NCBI RefSeq assembly: GCF_932294415.1
Contig: NC_065535.1
Location: forward strand, 67,043,862-67,107,861
DNA from: Quercus robur
Lineage: Eukaryota; Streptophyta; Magnoliopsida; Fagales; Fagaceae
DNA: 64,000 nt
Direction of reading: 5' to 3'
Positions 47,578 through 59,623 of this stretch are shown piece after piece (the stretch's first letter is position 1; each line of letters begins with the position of its first letter). The notes under the pieces are model-generated. The model worked only from the letters and a program-made list of their open reading frames with translations, ran no database searches and had not been told where the DNA came from. A program made the position numbers and the translations under genes.

Positions 47578-50500
47578 ATGGAGAAACAATCAAGTCAATT
47601 TATTGCAGAAGCAACCACCACCCAAAACATGGAAGTAGAAGCTGATGAAGAATGCAATCCACTAAACCAGCCACTCCTCAAGAGAAGCCAAACGCTTTCC
47701 TCCAATCCACTGGCCATGGTTGGAGCCAAAGTTTCCTATATAGAAAGCTTGGACTATGAGTAATTACTAACATCATACCATCTCATTGTTCTTAGAACTC
47801 AGTTCTCTTTCTCATCTTCTATCTTTTCAATCCTTCCTCCAAGAAATATTTATGTAGAAGAAACTTGAAAGTCATTTTGATGCAGGATCAATGAGAATGA
47901 CCTATTCAAGCATGACTGGAGAAGCAGATCTAAAGTCCAAGTATTGCAGTATGTATTCTTGAAATGGACACTTGCATTCCTTGTTGGACTTCTTACTGGT
48001 TTAATTGCCACCCTCATCAATCTTGCGATTGAGAACATTGCTGGCTACAAGCTTCTTTTCATTGTCCACTTGATCCAGAAGAAAAGGTTTGATAACCATT
48101 TCATTTCACACTGTCACAGCTCCTATAATCAGTTTTGTGTAATCTATTATGTCAATGGCTAGGATGCAAATCTTCTTTATTGGTTTCTAATGTGGTGCAG
48201 GTTTTTTATGGGATTCATCTATTTCACTGGGGCTAATTTACTTCTGACAATGGTTGCTGCTGCTCTCTGCGTCTGTTTCGCGCCAACAGCAGCTGGGCCT
48301 GGGATACCTGAAATCAAAGCTTATCTTAATGGAGTTGATACTCCCAACATGTTTGGAGCTATAACATTGATTGTCAAGGTGTGTTGCCTTTCACATATAT
48401 GATATTGCCTTTGCCTGTATAGTTTTAGTAACAGAGTACGTGCTAAAACTGAGAAATTGATTTTGGAGGAACAATTCTAGTGTACTACATTACAGGAACA
48501 CTCAATGTGGCTAGCACCAGAGACTACAGGTTTCTTCCGGTGGGATTTACTTACCAATCAGAAATCAATTCTTGAGTTCTATTAACTATATAATTATTAT
48601 TTTCCTATCGTTACAGTGTTAGGGGCTTTCAATGTTTGATAATGTTCAATGCCTGAACAACATAAACTTCTGTAATTTATTGGTAAATGTTTACTTTTTT
48701 TAATTCAAACTTTAGTTAGTAAATCTAAGGACAGTTAATAAAATATATCCGCGGGGAGAAGATTTTTTTATTTTTAATTTTTAAAATAGGAGTTACTCTA
48801 TTTTTTTTTTTTTTTTTTTTTTTTGGCTGAAAAAAATAGGAGTTACTCTAGAGTAAAAGATGTACATGATGTGGTAGGCAATGTTAGATGCCACTTTACT
48901 ATGTCAGGTCTTTCCTCTTTTACACTAGTTTATCATTAGCTAAGCGGCCTGAAACTTTTTCACTAGTGTCGATAATTGGAAGTATTGGAGCTGTCTCTGC
49001 TGGACTAGATTTAGGGAAAGAAGGGCCTTTGGTACACATTGGCAGCTGCATTGCCTCCTTACTAGGCCAAGGGGGGCCTAATAATTACCGGCTTAAATGG
49101 CACTGGCTTCGCTACTTCAACAATGACAGGGACCGCCGTGATCTAATTACCTGTGGTGCTTCCTCAGGAGTTTGTGCAGCTTTTCGAGCCCCAGTGGGTG
49201 GTGTCCTCTTTTCTCTTGAAGAGGTTGCTACATGGTGGAGGAGTGCCCTCCTCTGGAGAACATTCTTCAGCACTGCTGTTGTGGTGGTGGTGCTCAGGGC
49301 CTTTATTGAAATATGCAATTCTGGGGAATGTGGACTTTTCGGGTCAGGAGGGCTTGTTATGTTTGATGTGAGTAATGTTACTATTAAGTACCATTTGATG
49401 GATATCATCCCAGTTAATGTAATTGGCATTATTGGTGGAGTTTTGGGAAGCCTTTACAACTATTTTCTTCACAAGGTCCTCAGACTCTACAATCTCATCA
49501 ATCAGTAAGCATCATGTCCAACTCTTCGTTCTCTTTAACTCTTTAATATAATGCAACAAGAGAGCACAATTCAGGCTAAGTTAGGCCATTTTGCAGTCAA
49601 ACATAAACTTGAAGTGAGGTAACAGAGACAACCATCAGACCACTAAACAGCTACACCTAGATGGCCCAATTTCTTCAAGTAATTTGATTCATGCCATCCA
49701 AAATTTAACCTACACTATGCTCGTCACAAGGACCTAACTCAAACTGACCTGAGTTTTCATATCTAGGTCTCATTGTGATAGCAATAATTACTATTATTTT
49801 GTTTATGGTGTTGCAGGAAGGGAAGAATCCATAAGCTCCTTCTCAGCCTCACTGTCTCACTTTTCACCTCAGCTTGTCAATATGGTCTCCCTTTTCTAGT
49901 AAAATGCAGGCCTTGTGATTCCTCCCTTTCAGAAACTGAATGCCCCACCAATGGAAGGTCAGGCAACTTCAAGCATTTTAATTGCCCTGATGGTTACTAC
50001 AATGATCTAGCCACTCTATTTCTTACCACCAATGATGATGCTGTCCAAAACATCTTTTCCACAAACACTCCTTATGAATATCAAACCTCCTCTCTCCTAA
50101 TCCTCTTTGCACTCTATTGCATCTTAGGACTGTTTACCTTTGGCATTGCTGTCCCTTCTGGACTCTTCCTCCCAATCATCCTCATGGGCTCAGGTTATGG
50201 CCGCCTACTAGGTCTTGCCATGGGGTCTTATTCAAATATTGACCGGGGGCTTTTTGCTGTGCTTGGTGCAGCCTCGCTTATGGCTGGCTCAATGAGGATG
50301 ACTGTTTCACTGTGTAATATTCCTTGAACTCACCAATAACCTTCTATTACTACCCATAACAATGGTTGTCCTCCTAATTGCCAAAACTGTTGGAGACAGT
50401 TTCAATCCAAGCATCTATGAAATTATACTACACCTAAAAGGCCTGCCTTTCTTGGATGCACATCCAGAACAATGGATGAGAAACCTCACAGTTGGTGAGC

Positions 50501-51171
50501 TTGCTGATGCAAAGCCACCAGTAGTCAATCTCCATGGAGTGGAAAAGGTGGCCCGAATCGTGGATGTACTGAGAAATACTACACACAATGGTTTCCCTGT
50601 TGTAGATGATGGCGTGGTGCCACCATTGGGAATAGCCACTGAGGCAACAGAAGTACATGGTATAATCCTAAGAGCTCACCTTCTTCAAGCTCTAAAGAAA
50701 AAATGGTTCTTGAGAGAGAAAAGGAGAACAGAGGAGTGGGAAGTGAGAGAGAAATTTAACTGGGTTGATCTGGCTGAGAGGGAAGGAAGTATTGAAGTGG
50801 CTGTGACAAGTGATGAAATGGACATGTACATCGATCTGCATCCTCTCACCAATACAACGCCTTACACAGTGTTGGAAAGCATGTCAGTGGCAAAAGCTAT
50901 GGTGCTTTTCAGGCAGGTGGGACTCCGCCATTTGCTCATTGTACCTAAGTATGTAGCAGCCGGGGTGAGTTTTTCAACTTGATAATTTACGCAACACACA
51001 CAATATTTATGATATGAAATGGGAATGAGTGAAAACATACCTGATAGTATGCTCCATTTATAGGTACCTCCTCTTGTAGGGATCTTGACCCGGCAGGACT
51101 TAATGCCCTACAACATATTGACTGCATTTCCCCATTTGGCAAGAACAACGAGTGGAGAAAAGGGGAACTGA
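47578..51171 (+). CDS. CLC-b: CLC-a/b-type vacuolar nitrate(chloride)/proton exchanger, with frameshift
   Basis: Exons: 47578-47759, 47886-48086, 48201-48378, about 48972-49504, 49817-50964 and 51064-51171. The product would be about 783 residues, close to the family length. It is a tonoplast CLC with about 10-12 membrane helices followed by two cytosolic CBS domains (NLTVGELADAKPPVV, VLESMSVAKAMVLF). The selectivity loop reads GPGIPEIKAYLNGVDTPNMF; Pro rather than Ser marks the nitrate-preferring CLC-a/b branch. The gating Glu lies in GKEGPLVHIG. Two defects are visible. At about 50312-50316 the expected tgtgtgta reads tgtgta, a 2-bp loss that causes a stop a few codons later; restoring 2 bp makes all phases close. 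The acceptor before exon 4 also lacks an AG at the expected place (gtgtcg before ATAATTGG); the only in-frame AG nearby is at 48944 and would add nine residues. The gene is either a recent pseudogene or affected by sequence error. Confidence 0.85.
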
Positions 51172-51277
51172 GTCTCTCATAATACAAATGGCACTAGCAC
51201 ATTTCTGGAAGCAACACATCTCTTCCTGTTTCTATTATTTTTTTTTTACAACTTATGATTTTATTATCAAATTCTAA

Positions 51278-51646
51278 GAGCATCTCCAGCAGATTAGGCA
51301 AATTTCTGTACTGTTTGGAAAATGAACAGTGACTTTTACCTTTTAACTACTCACATTTTCAAATACACTTTCCAACAAATTCTCTATCTCATTTAAATAT
51401 TATATCTATTCATTATTTATTCTTTTTTTAACTACACATCTTTCAATATTTTTTTATTCAATACCTGATTATTATAATAGAAAAAAAACATTTGAAGAAT
51501 GAACAATTACCCATCAGACTTGATGAACTACTGTTCATGAGCCAAAAAAAATTACAGGTATAGAGAGTTCATTGGAGACCTATTTTGTGGGTTTACTCTC
51601 TATAGCTGAGAGGATTTTGTGTTCAGCTCTCCTGTTGGAGATGCTC
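51278..51646. mobile_element. Tourist-like MITE (PIF/Harbinger type)
   Basis: A 369-bp element with inverted ends GAGCATCTCCAGCAG and TGTTGGAGATGCTC, flanked by TAA on both sides (51275-51277, 51647-51649), the 3-bp duplication of PIF/Harbinger elements. It lies just after the CLC stop codon and may be in its 3' untranslated region. Confidence 0.87.
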
Positions 51647-51924
51647 TAAACATGATAAAATAGATAATGCAATGATATCAAACTTCATTTTACCGTAACT
51701 GTTCTATTTTATACAAATTTCTTCAAGGACGAACAAATTTTTTTTTTGAATGCAACAATACAGGGGAACCAACTATGACAATTGCTTTCTGATTCAGACA
51801 TCTCTCATCTATATGACTCATTTTGCATGCAATTTGCCCATCTCTAATAGTTGCATCTTCTTTGTCTACTCTTAAGTGCAGTTGGATATTAGTCCATCAT
51901 GCTTTATCCATAGCTTAGTGTTCC

Positions 51925-54900
51925 TTACAAGCGTTTCTTCTTTTTCTTTCCCAATTTCTTTTTCTTGAGGCCTCCTTGACCCCTCTTGAACACAGCTAAA
52001 ACCTCAATGCTGCAAGCATAACCCAAAATTAATTGTCATGGACATATTTAATGCTTCAAACTGACAAGAACATAGTCCTTTGAAGTTCATAGTTAGCTAC
52101 CTAAAAACTAAAAAGTGGCTAGAAATATAGATTCAGTTCGTATGGTCATGCAAAGCTGTATTGCATATAATTTGAAAGAGATTAAATTCTATAAGGACGG
52201 GGTGTAAAATCCATGTTTTACATCATCCAATAAGTGATTGTCATGTCAACATTTTACTTAAAATTCAATACATCCTACCACACCTAACAACATCTCAATA
52301 AATTTCCAATTTGGTTGGATTTATATATGAGTATTAGAATTGATTGAGTGTGATTGTGTTTATTCTTAAATATGTGATAAGATGATGTGGCATGTTAGGA
52401 TTGGAGGGGTAAAACATAGGTTTTACACCACGTCCTTATAGAATTTAATCTCAATTTGAAATCAAAACAAGTAACACAAAGTTACATTCAAGATGACGTA
52501 CTCATAAAGGACCGATTTACTATTGGGAGGGCAAGATAGAATGGAATGAAAGAAGAGATCAATACCTCTGGGTGCCAGGAAAGAAATTATAACCATGGGC
52601 TTTTTCCAAATGCCATGCCTTACTAGACAATAATAACTTGCAATCCTGTTAGAAAATTGATGCAAACTTAGCTAACAAAATAGTCAACTTAAACTTCAGA
52701 ATTATCAAAGAGGACAAAAGCAGTGGGAAAAAGTATAATCAAAGAAGAATATAATCTGATTCCATGACATTGTATCGCATCCACTTCAACTGAGGAAGTA
52801 CCTCTTTGAAGCTTTCCCACCCACAACTTATATAAATAAGCGTTTCAGGTAGTGCTTGACTATCCACTGAAGTTGTTTTGCTTCCAATCTGAACTGAATC
52901 TTCCCTTGCACGCAAAATCCATGGTCTCTTTTCATCTTTGGCCTCATGTGGACTGAAGTTGACATACATATCATAATGTATTAATAACTTGCCAAGTTCT
53001 ATGATTTTAACAGTCTTTATAGGGACCATTAATGAGATATGGTTTTAAATTTATCTAGGGAAACACAAAGTGTTCCAACCTTTCAGATGATGATTTAGCT
53101 TTATGCTTCACTGATTTTATATTCTGTAATGCATCAACAAGAGATGTGTCCAGTCCCTTTCTAGGAGGATCAACCACAATTACATCAGATCCCACCATCC
53201 AAGAAAGAGGTTCCTGTTTACTTGTAAGTACATCATTGAATTAGTCCTGAACCATTCCATAGCTAAATCAAAGGTCAAACACAAAGATTATTCTATACAA
53301 GCACCATTTCATTTCCTGTAAAATAAAAGAATTTCATATTGAAAAAAACATTACTGCAATAAGTATTAATCACGTGTGGAATTATCATAAATTCCTTAAA
53401 TTATGGGTTAAATGCCAACCTTTGAAGCATCTGCATGATGCCAACTGATGCTGCTATCTACAATTTTTGGCAGGCGGTCAGCTGTCTTCTCAAAAGATAA
53501 CTTTGATTCCTTATTAATCTCAATGCATTTGACAGACCTGAAAAACAATAATAACAACAATGAGTTAGAAATTTAGAAAATAATAAGACTCTAGGCCCCA
53601 GCGCATTTATAACTATCTTGGTTCTTGCCTGCATTTTCTAGTGGCTGCTAATGATAATCCAATTACACCAGCTCCTGCATACAAATCAGCAACAGATGCA
53701 CCAAAAGGAACATACTTCTGTAACTTCCGGAGCAAGATATCAAAAGCCTGAGCATTGGACTGAATATTATTATTACTTGTGTCAACATAAGATAAAATTA
53801 TGCATGTCTTGCTATCAAGTTCTAGGTATCTAAAATAAAAAAAATGAAAATAAACCTAAATGATGCAATAAAACATAAAAGGACAAAGAAACTTGGGCAT
53901 CCCAAACAAAAAGAGGCAGGATCTAAATCCCAATACTCAAGTTCTCTATGCCTTCCAGCCCATAAATCCTATCTTTTCAAGGAATTGATTCTACTTTGAT
54001 CCACATGTCCATTGCTGTCCAATATTTGATCTAAAATAAAGAATATACATGCTCAATTAAATAAGAAGAGGGTTTGCTTGATTAGAAAGTCCATCTACCC
54101 GTGTGTTTGCTTGGCCAAAACTGGATGGAGCCAAGGCAATATCAATTCCTCCAACATGTTCCCAAAAGTCTCTCTCTCCTAAAAGATGTCTCCATCTATT
54201 CCCAAAAATTATCTGCATCATCAGTTAAACATTCTTAGTTCCACAAGTTTCAATCTTTTGAATAAATACAACAATTTGTAAACTATCCTAGCATATTGCA
54301 TAGCAAATAAGTACATGAGAGAATACAGTAAGTCTTGCAGTTAAGAAAGCAGATCTTAAACTGAGATGACCTGCATTAGATGTCATAATTGTAAAGGAAA
54401 TATTAACCATTGTAAGAGTATACCCAGGAAGTGAAATATTCATTTCCCTTTTTATTTCAATCATCTCCTCAACATATTATCCTTTCCGTAGGCTTTCGAA
54501 ACCCAACATTAACAGTCAGTGTCAAAAGAATATTCAAAGCATTTGAACTTTCACTCTAGACATTTTGTTCCCAGGACACTAATGCAGAAAGCACACAATC
54601 CTATACTAAAAAAAAGGCTTTATTACAATAGAGGAAATGCTTTAGATATGCTCAATTGTACAACTGTTACCACTGCTGATTGTGTTCGACTATCTGAAAC
54701 ATCATAAAGCACACATAGAACAAATAAATCATGACAGGCTATACATAAAATATACTCTCTTCAGAAAAGCATTTTAACTCACATTGTTAGCTGATGTCTG
54801 AAAGTTAGCCCACACAGAATGGATTAAATGGACATTGCTCTTTGGTCCACCATTTCTCCATAGAAACTGCCATAGTTATAAAAATATGATGATAATAATA

Positions 54901-56340
54901 ATAATAAAAAAACACCTACAACAGTTACAAGAAAACAAAGCAGGCTGGCAAGCTCACATTGGCCAAGGCATTAAGTTTTTCGGAATTGGGGGAATTCTCA
55001 TTCCTCGAATTCCAAACCAGAGAGACCTGTACTTTACCTGGAAACAATTATAAGTTCATTAAGTTTAAATCTTAAATTGGTCAGTGTTAAAAACTCAAAA
55101 GAACAAGGCAGCATTAGTATGAATTCAGCTAGTAACCATTTCTATATCTTTCAGAGGCCGGAAGGGATGTGTTGTATGTTGTCACCGCCATCTGCACACA
55201 CCCACCACTAGTCAAATTCCAAATTTCTAAATGTCACAACCACTGCATTTACAGAATATATCCACAAAACGCCTTATTTTCCCCGTGCGTCATTTGAAAT
55301 AAAAATCTACCATTTCACAGGAAATATTTTATACTTCTTCGTTAATCTAGATAGTGTCATGTCATTTAAAATTAGCTATCATCCCTTATTTGATGGAACG
55401 AGATTTTAAACACCATTTAGTAGTTAGTAGCATAACTCACTCACCTGAACATATCGCAAATCACCTGTTCCCTGATCCTCATCATACGGCTCAACATTCA
55501 ACTCAGTAATTCCTAAAAATTATCCAAAAGAAACACATATTATACTATTCACCAGCTAAACTTAACACCTAGTAAAACATTCAACCAAAACTGAGCTTGT
55601 TAATTTATAAATTTTTTTTTCGTTACCTCGTCTAAGCAATTCGACTGCAGCATTAATATTGGGATGGTGAGCTACACAACACAACAAAACCAAATATTTA
55701 AACTTCAACAACAAAATTTAACACATTTATTAATCCAAAATTAAATTGCAAAATTACCTTTACACTGAGGAATGTCTACTACATTGTGAGTACCCTCCTG
55801 ATAAAGCCCGATAAGAGGGCTTTCCGCCGAGCCGCGAACCGCGAGTTTTGCACGGCACCGCCATTCCCACTGAAAGCCAAAAAACAAAGGCATTAAAATG
55901 AATTTTCAAAAAGCCCTAGAAATTAGCCGGGGTTATTATAAGGTGTACCAGTCTACAAGTATCGAAGGTGAAGTCTGAGACACCTAGGGTTTTGAAGAAG
56001 TCGGTGGCTTCGTCGACGATGATCGGACGGTGGAGATTGAACTCGTGAGTGCACCCGGAGCACCTGAAAAATAAAAAAATTTAAACAGTTAAAAAGAAAA
56101 GTGGGCAGTTATTATTCTGTTAAAAAAAAAAAAATGATAGTGAGAAAGAGAGAAGGGTGCGTACGATTGGAAGTGAGGGCAATGGAGGGCGCAGGTTAGC
56201 GAGGGAGGAGGGGTTGGGGGCAAAGAAAGGGATGACGTGGAAGGAGGGGAAGGGTGGGTGCGCAGTGCGCCGGGGGAGGCTTGGCAGGTGATGAGAGTGA
56301 GAGAGGAGGGTGGGCGAGTAGAGAGGAGGCACAGTGGCAT
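51925..56340 (-). CDS. TrmA/RlmD-type RNA (uracil-5-)methyltransferase, 15 exons
   Basis: Fifteen exons join with consistent phases to 511 codons plus stop: 56165-56340, 55949-56063, 55758-55869, 55627-55671, 55445-55512, 55137-55191, 54958-55037, 54783-54866, 54099-54212, 53629-53747, 53420-53537, 53080-53213, 52802-52952, 52566-52645 and 51925-52009. The family transfers methyl from SAM to C5 of uridine in tRNA or rRNA. Cys54, Cys60 and Cys63 (CPHFQSCSGC) and Cys133 (IPQCK) fit the RlmD-type 4Fe-4S ligands. The SAM loop is DLYAGAG (304-310), then VVDPPRKG (375-382); Cys450 in ISCGW is the likely catalytic Cys, and Glu486 (SIEVLAVFK) the likely base. The first 60 residues are rich in Ser, Thr and Pro with no acidic residue, like a plastid transit peptide. 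The C-terminus is strongly basic. The donor after exon 10 is GC. The last intron holds a Mutator-type MITE. It corresponds to a plant family of unproven substrate. Confidence 0.92.
52178..52452. mobile_element. Mutator-like MITE in the last intron of the methyltransferase gene
   Basis: A 275-bp element with ends GAGATTAAATTCTATAAGGA and its inverted partner, flanked by a perfect 9-bp duplication AATTTGAAA (52169-52177, 52453-52461). The inverted ends extend about 45 bp. It is related to the larger fold-back element at 36749-37574. Confidence 0.92.
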
Positions 56341-57572
56341 TGTGAGTCTAGCAGTGTCCGGAGCTTGGCTGCTCCTGCTCCTGCTCCCTGGTGTGGCGGG
56401 AATGGATAATATGCTAGAAAATGGAACTTTCTGATAGATAATTAAGGCCTATTTGGTAGATGATTTTGAATACTCATTTTCAGTTTTTAAACCATATTAT
56501 ACACATTTTTTTCACTCACATATATTTTAAAAAACTACAAACAACATTACTAAAACTCCCCTTCCAAACAGCCTCTAAATATCTTTAGGATTTAAATTTA
56601 TTTTTGCAGGAAAATTAGCTTGACATTTTTGCAAAAATGAGTTTGATACAAATTTTGGTGCGAAATTGAGAGTGTACATAGTTAAAAAAAGAAAAAAGAA
56701 ATTATCAATTCAATCTCATAAAACATCTCCTCGTAATATATGTGGATCTCACATGTGGTAAGAGAAATATCTTATGAGATACCTTCTCGATAAATAATTA
56801 TTTAAAATTGAGGTATAAAAATTGTATCCGCGTACCTTTTTCATTTTTTTTCACAACTTTTAAAATGACTTATTATAATTGGTGCATTTTGAAAACGTAT
56901 TAGTTGAACCGAATTGAAAGTGATGTTGTTAGGCCATGTAACACTTGTAAAAGTATGTTGTGCAAAATATATCCTCTTAGCTCTTGCATTGCATGCTTCA
57001 TGTGAGAGAAAAGTTAACAACTCATCAAAACTTAAAAAGATCAAAAAATATTCTATGAGATTTAAAGTGAATTATTAATCTCAACCTCACCTTATTCCTT
57101 AAATAGTTTACCTAGGAACACACTTATTTTCACATGTAATTTCACAACCTACTAACTTAAACAGTTTACCCATGAACACACTTATTTTCACACCTAATTT
57201 TACAACTTATTGACTTATATGATTGTAAGTGATTGACAAAAAGTAATAAATCCATATAATAAGTAATAAGTAGAAAGTATCTACTACTCACAATAAATTG
57301 TGAAATTGGGTATGCGACTAAGTAGGTCCCTAGATTTACTCGCTTGAAATAGATAGTTACACACATATATAGGGACTCTAGGAACTTAAAAAGGAAAATT
57401 AAATGAATAATTTATAGAACACATTCAATTTCATAATACCAGAAGTGATGTGCAATTGTGAGTAGTGTTTATGCCCACCTCCGATTTACATGAATCCATT
57501 AATTTTTGTGATCACTCGCGGTTACATAAGTCAAAAGCGGTAAATTTTGGTGTGAAAAATGGTTGTCCATAG
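56341..57572. other. intergenic DNA upstream of the methyltransferase gene
   Basis: No gene is seen. The first few hundred bases should contain the promoter of the minus-strand methyltransferase gene. A hAT-type MITE candidate lies at about 56447-56575, and a short direct repeat (accyatgaacacacttatttt) at about 57110 and 57168. Confidence 0.55.
56447..56575. mobile_element. short hAT-type MITE candidate
   Basis: Ends AGGCCTATTTGG and, inverted, AGAGGCTGTTTGG match weakly around an AT-rich core of about 100 bp. The target duplication is unclear. Confidence 0.35.
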
Positions 57573-58476
57573 CATAGTTGTCAGTATCGTACGATACGCG
57601 ATACATATCGTATCGTTTGTAAAAAGTTCTGTATCGTATTGGCGTATCGTAAGTGCTCATGAATCGTACGATTCAATGTGTGTATCGTATGAATCGTATC
57701 GTATCGTAAAATCGTACGTATCGTACGATACATAGACAAATGCTTTAAAATAAAATTTTTTGTTAAAATTTGTACTTCTATTTGAATCTAACAAGTTGTT
57801 AGACTTATTTTTAACATACAATTATTAGTTTGCTTAATTTTGCCTACTAAAATAACATATTTATAAATTTTTCCCCTCTCTCCTACAATTGGACTACACA
57901 GTACACACTTATCTTTCACTTTAATATTTTTTTTATTTTTATCATTATTGTTACAAGTCCAAGAAACTAGAATGCCAAAAAAAAAAAAACTATAAAAAAT
58001 TATTAAAATAAAAAGAACAAGAAGAGATAGTAAATGTTAATGACGAATGACAATTAAGAAAATTTTAATAAAGAAATAAATTTGCAAAATTATAAACATG
58101 ATGATAGCGTTGGTGTAGATGGGGTTGACTAGGTAATTTGATGAATATGATAAAAATAAATTATTATTTTGGGTCATTTGTAATATATTATCACTTTTGA
58201 ATTTAAGTAATTTGAATGTGTATGTTATGAACAAATGCTAGTTTAATTTATTTAGTTAGCTTGTTAAATATTATTACATAAGTGATGAATAAATTAGTTA
58301 TTAGTTAAATATATTCAAAATTTATAATGAATATACCATTTATATATGTATATTTATAATTTTTTTATGAATTTTATTAAGTGTTTGTGTATCTTACGAT
58401 ACACGATACGATACGATACACGATATGAAAAATTTAAAAATCGATTCACGATACGATTCACGTTTTGACAACTATG
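57573..58476. mobile_element. non-autonomous hAT element with CGTATCGTA subterminal repeats
   Basis: A 904-bp element with inverted ends CATAGTTGTCA and TGACAACTATG, flanked by GTCCATAG (57565-57572) and ATCCATAG (58477-58484), a 7/8 match of the hAT target length. The left end (about 57585-57732) carries more than ten copies of cgtatcgta/tacgatacg, many of them palindromic, and the right end (about 58390-58460) several more. The centre is AT-rich with no transposase. It lies about 230 bp before the alpha/beta hydrolase start codon. Confidence 0.86.
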
Positions 58477-58705
58477 ATCCATAGTATTAAGGGGACCCAA
58501 ACTCCTAAATTCGTAATGTTGACCTACTCCTAGGGATATACTGTATAAAATATAATATATTCCCTCTCGGACGTTCACAAATTCTAAAGAGAGTAGCGAC
58601 TCGCGAACTCAACGGGCTGATCTGATTGAGTGACTGTGTTTCATTCCAGGTTCGTGAACCAACAATATCTCTTGCTCCTTTTTTCTTTCTTTGTCCCCTA
58701 AAGTC

Positions 58706-59623
58706 ATGTCCTCCGAATCCAAATCTCAAACGCCCTCCTCTGCAATCATACCACCACAGCCAGGGGAATGTGAAAACTCATCGAAGGCCATGAGCAATAA
58801 GGCAGACCAAAAAGAAGCCTCCCCCGCACGCAAGGCTAAGCAACAGAAGGTGATAATACCAAACAAAGATGGTGAAAATCTCGTGGGGTTATTGCATGAA
58901 ACTGGGTCGAAAGAGATTGTGATATTGTGCCATGGTTTCCTATGCACAAAGGAGAACAACACCATAAAGAAGCTAGCTCTTGCTTTGGAAAATGATGGGA
59001 TAAGTGCCTTTCGCTTCGATTTTGCTGGTAATGGAAAGAGCCAAGGATCTTTACTCTATGGTAGGTATTGGGGAGAGGTTGAAGATTTACGTGCTGTGAT
59101 TGAATACATTGGTGGAGTAGCAAATCGAGCTGTGAGTGCCATTATTGGTCATAGTAAAGGGGGTGATGTGGTTCTATTGTATGCTTCTAAGTACCATGAT
59201 GTTCACACAGTTGTGAATATCTCCGGTCGTTTTGAGCTGATGAGAGGGGTTGAGTTTCACTTGGGTAAAGACTACATGGAAATGATAGAGAAAGAGGGGT
59301 TCATTGATGTTAAGAACAACAAAACAGGGAGTGTTGTTTATCGAGTGACTAGAGAAAGTTTGGTGGAGTGTCAAGGTACAAATATGGGTAAAGTGGGTTC
59401 TGGGATTGAGAAGGAATGTAAGGTCTTGACGGTGCATGGATCTGCCGACAATATCGTCCCTGTTGAAGATGCACTTGAGTTTGCAAAGGTTATAGCTAAT
59501 CACGAGTTGCATATAATGGAAGGTGCAGAACATGGGTACACAGCACAGCAGACAGAGTTAGCCACAGTTGTGTTGGATTTTGTAAGGAGGGCAAGGCAGC
59601 AAGATTGTGATACAAACAACTAA
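58706..59623 (+). CDS. alpha/beta hydrolase (S33-type esterase/lipase-like), intronless
   Basis: The protein has 305 residues, starting at the ATG at 58706 (MSSESKSQ); the reading frame is open further upstream but has no earlier ATG there. A hydrophilic Ser/Lys-rich N-terminus of about 55 residues, without clear signal peptide, leads into an alpha/beta hydrolase fold. Visible catalytic features are the oxyanion-loop block CHGFLCTKEN, the nucleophile elbow GHSKGG (Ser), the acid in SADNIVPVED (Asp) and the His in EGAEHGYT. The family in plants includes cytosolic or plastid serine hydrolases of unknown substrate. I do not assign a reaction. The single-exon structure may reflect a retrocopy, because I recall related plant genes with introns, but no poly-A tail or target duplication is evident. 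The gene looks intact. Confidence 0.92.
   Translation: MSSESKSQTPSSAIIPPQPGECENSSKAMSNKADQKEASPARKAKQQKVIIPNKDGENLVGLLHETGSKEIVILCHGFLCTKENNTIKKLALALENDGISAFRFDFAGNGKSQGSLLYGRYWGEVEDLRAVIEYIGGVANRAVSAIIGHSKGGDVVLLYASKYHDVHTVVNISGRFELMRGVEFHLGKDYMEMIEKEGFIDVKNNKTGSVVYRVTRESLVECQGTNMGKVGSGIEKECKVLTVHGSADNIVPVEDALEFAKVIANHELHIMEGAEHGYTAQQTELATVVLDFVRRARQQDCDTNN

Noticed and set aside
52566-52580. A frameshift near the end of the methyltransferase gene (GTQ followed by an early stop)
   Set aside because: The apparent break is a splice donor; the terminal exon at 51925-52009 restores the conserved SIEVLAVFKR end with a matching phase.
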